Positions 7,366-8,310 of a stretch of 8,310 nt of DNA are shown one piece after another (positions within the stretch are counted from its first letter, which is position 1; the number at the start of each line of letters is the position of its first letter). Under the pieces are notes generated by a model, which worked only from the letters and a program-made list of their open reading frames with translations, was not told the origin of the DNA and ran no database searches. The translations under genes and the position numbers were made by a program. The stretch is from Lysobacteraceae bacterium (GTDB lineage: Bacteria; Pseudomonadota; Gammaproteobacteria; Xanthomonadales; Xanthomonadaceae): contig DNXT01000374.1 of assembly GCA_003505795.1 (NCBI GenBank), positions 1-8,310 of the forward strand, given 5' to 3'.

Positions 7366-7392
7366 GAACTTTTTTCTTCACCAGCGGTCACA
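7366..7392 (+). promoter_or_regulatory. SigmaE-type (autoregulatory) promoter of rpoE
   Basis: TGAACTT, with GAACTT at 7366-7371, is followed after 15 nt by GTCACA (7387-7392). This fits the RpoE/AlgU-class pattern GGAACTT-N15-17-GTCNNA with one mismatch at the first base. Transcription would start near 7399, about 34 nt before the rpoE ATG. It implies that RpoE activates its own operon, as is common for this sigma group. Confidence 0.7.
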
Positions 7393-7416
7393 GGGTCCGG
7401 CTGCGGCCGGGCTTAC

Positions 7417-7421
7417 AGGAG
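7417..7421 (+). promoter_or_regulatory. Shine-Dalgarno site of rpoE
   Basis: AGGAG ends 11 nt before the ATG at 7433. The alternative GTG at 7421 overlaps this site and so cannot use it, which argues for the shorter protein starting MAEVETPQEL. Confidence 0.6.
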
Positions 7422-7432
7422 TGCGGCCCGAC

Positions 7433-8053
7433 ATGGCCGAAGTCGAAACACCTCAGGAGCTGGATCTGGAACTGGTCCGGCGCGTGCAGCGCGGCGAGAG
7501 CGCGGCGTTCGATGTGCTGGTGCGCAAGTACCAGCACCGGATCGTCGCCCTGATCGGGCGCTACATCGCCGACTGGAGCGAATGTCAGGACGTGGCCCAG
7601 GACACCTTCATCCGCGCCTATCGCGCGATCGGGAATTTCCGCGGCGACGCCCAGTTCTATACCTGGTTGCACCGCATCGCCGTGAATACCGCCAAGAACC
7701 ATCTGGTCGCCCACAACCGCCGCCCGCCGACCGACGACATCGAGGTCGGCGACGCCGAGAATTTCGACGGCGCGGTGCGGTTGCGCGACAACGACACGCC
7801 CGAACGTGAACTGATGCGTCAGGAGCTGGAACAAACCGTGATGCGTGCGGTCCAAGCCTTGCCGGACGAACTCCGGGCAGCCATCACCCTGCGCGAGGTG
7901 GATGGGCTGAGTTACGAGGAAATCGCGCAGAAGATGGATTGCCCGATCGGAACCGTGCGTTCGCGCATCTTCCGGGCGCGCGAGGCCATCGATGCAGAAC
8001 TGCGTCCCCTGCTGGACACCGACAGCGCTACCCGTGAGCGACATCGCGTATGA
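7433..8053 (+). CDS. rpoE: RNA polymerase sigma factor RpoE (ECF, sigmaE/AlgU group)
   Basis: This 206-residue protein directs RNA polymerase to envelope-stress promoters. Region 2 spans about 23-97, with the core-binding and -10-melting stretch from DVAQDTFIRAYRAI (53-66) to FRGDAQFYTWLHRIAVN (69-85). A linker with DTPERELMRQE (121-131) follows. Region 4 spans about 132-187, with the helix-turn-helix LSYEEIAQKMDCPIGTVRSR (159-178), which reads the -35 element. The length fits the family. The ATG at 7433 is chosen over the in-frame GTG at 7421 because the ribosome binding site overlaps that GTG. The stop codon overlaps the start of rseA in ATGA (8050-8053), so the two are in one operon and translationally coupled. 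A good sigmaE-type promoter upstream suggests autoregulation. The divergently transcribed neighbour is the fad gene. Confidence 0.97.
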   Translation: MAEVETPQELDLELVRRVQRGESAAFDVLVRKYQHRIVALIGRYIADWSECQDVAQDTFIRAYRAIGNFRGDAQFYTWLHRIAVNTAKNHLVAHNRRPPTDDIEVGDAENFDGAVRLRDNDTPERELMRQELEQTVMRAVQALPDELRAAITLREVDGLSYEEIAQKMDCPIGTVRSRIFRAREAIDAELRPLLDTDSATRERHRV

Positions 8054-8310
8054 GCCATAACAATTCCTTCCAGAACACCGACAAATTCGAGATCCACTAC
8101 CGCCAGCAGCTGTCGGCGCTGATCGACGGCGAGCTGCCGGCCGACGAGTCCCGGTTCCTGCTGCGCCGTCTCGAGCGCGACGAGGAGCTGATCGGCTGCC
8201 AGGAACGCTGGCAACTGTGCGGCGACGTGCTGCGCGGCGCGGCCTGTGCGCCGGCGCCGCAGGACTTCGCGGCGAAGGTGGGTGCGGCGCTGGCGGCCGA
8301 ACCGGCCCCG
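8050..8310 (+). CDS. rseA: Anti-sigma-E factor RseA/MucA family, N-terminal part, cut by window edge
   Basis: Translation from the ATG at 8050, sharing ATGA with the rpoE stop, is open to the end of the window for 87 residues. The visible part is the cytoplasmic sigma-binding domain. It has the characteristic LSALIDGELPADESRFLLRR (21-40), then a Trp-containing block, CQERWQLCGDVLRG (50-63), as in RseA/MucA proteins. The inner-membrane segment and periplasmic part expected of the family lie beyond base 8310. RseA holds RpoE inactive at the membrane until regulated proteolysis releases it. There is no strong Shine-Dalgarno site of its own, so it probably depends on re-initiation after rpoE, which would keep the two proteins near equal amounts. 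There is no HxxxCxxC zinc motif in this part, as expected for RseA rather than a ZAS-type anti-sigma factor. Confidence 0.92.
   Translation, partial: MSHNNSFQNTDKFEIHYRQQLSALIDGELPADESRFLLRRLERDEELIGCQERWQLCGDVLRGAACAPAPQDFAAKVGAALAAEPAP

Noticed and set aside
7350..7377. GGCCG-gcg-CGGCC hairpin followed by a T run, resembling a terminator before rpoE
   Set aside because: The stem is only 5 bp, and about 7 bases separate it from the T run. The T run belongs to the GAACTT -35 region of the rpoE promoter.
7388..8044. Minus-strand open frame opposite rpoE
   Set aside because: Antisense shadow; rpoE is unmistakable on the plus strand.

Overview
The window comes from a high-GC gammaproteobacterium of the Xanthomonadaceae type (Lysobacter, Pseudoxanthomonas, Luteimonas or Xanthomonas relatives). 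The RpoE, RseA and FadJ-like proteins read like those I know from Xanthomonas and its neighbours. The strong G/C bias at third codon positions and the large TonB-dependent receptor fit the same group. This placement is by eye, not by search.

Layout, left to right. (1) Bases 3-263 (+) are the 3' end of a small, possibly exported protein cut by the window edge. (2) Bases 309-1895 (+) encode a TPR-containing PAPS-type sulfotransferase that starts at TTG and lies 45 nt behind gene 1, probably in the same transcript. (3) Bases 1896-2195 are non-coding. They hold an AT-rich, promoter-like part with a GAAAC/GTTTC palindrome and a GC-rich probable leader. (4) Bases 2196-5045 (+) encode a 949-residue outer-membrane TonB-dependent receptor whose only cysteines form six local pairs. 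(5) Bases 5061-5096 are a strong intrinsic terminator between the converging receptor and fatty-acid genes. (6) Bases 5130-7193 (-) encode a bifunctional enoyl-CoA hydratase/3-hydroxyacyl-CoA dehydrogenase of FadJ/FadB type. (7) Bases 7194-7432 are a divergent promoter region with a sigma70-like promoter for the fad gene and a good sigmaE-type promoter facing rpoE. (8) Bases 7433-8053 (+) encode the ECF sigma factor RpoE. It overlaps by ATGA with (9) bases 8050-8310 (+), the N-terminal part of its anti-sigma factor RseA, cut by the right edge.

Functionally there are two blocks. The right block is the conserved envelope-stress module: the sigma factor and its anti-sigma factor are translationally coupled and probably autoregulated. 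The divergent beta-oxidation enzyme is a neighbour rather than a demonstrated partner. The left block pairs a TPR-sulfotransferase with a TonB-dependent receptor. This is the least understood part of the window and the best candidate for new biology, but the sequence does not show that the two act together. I see no tRNA, rRNA, CRISPR array, insertion sequence or other mobile element.
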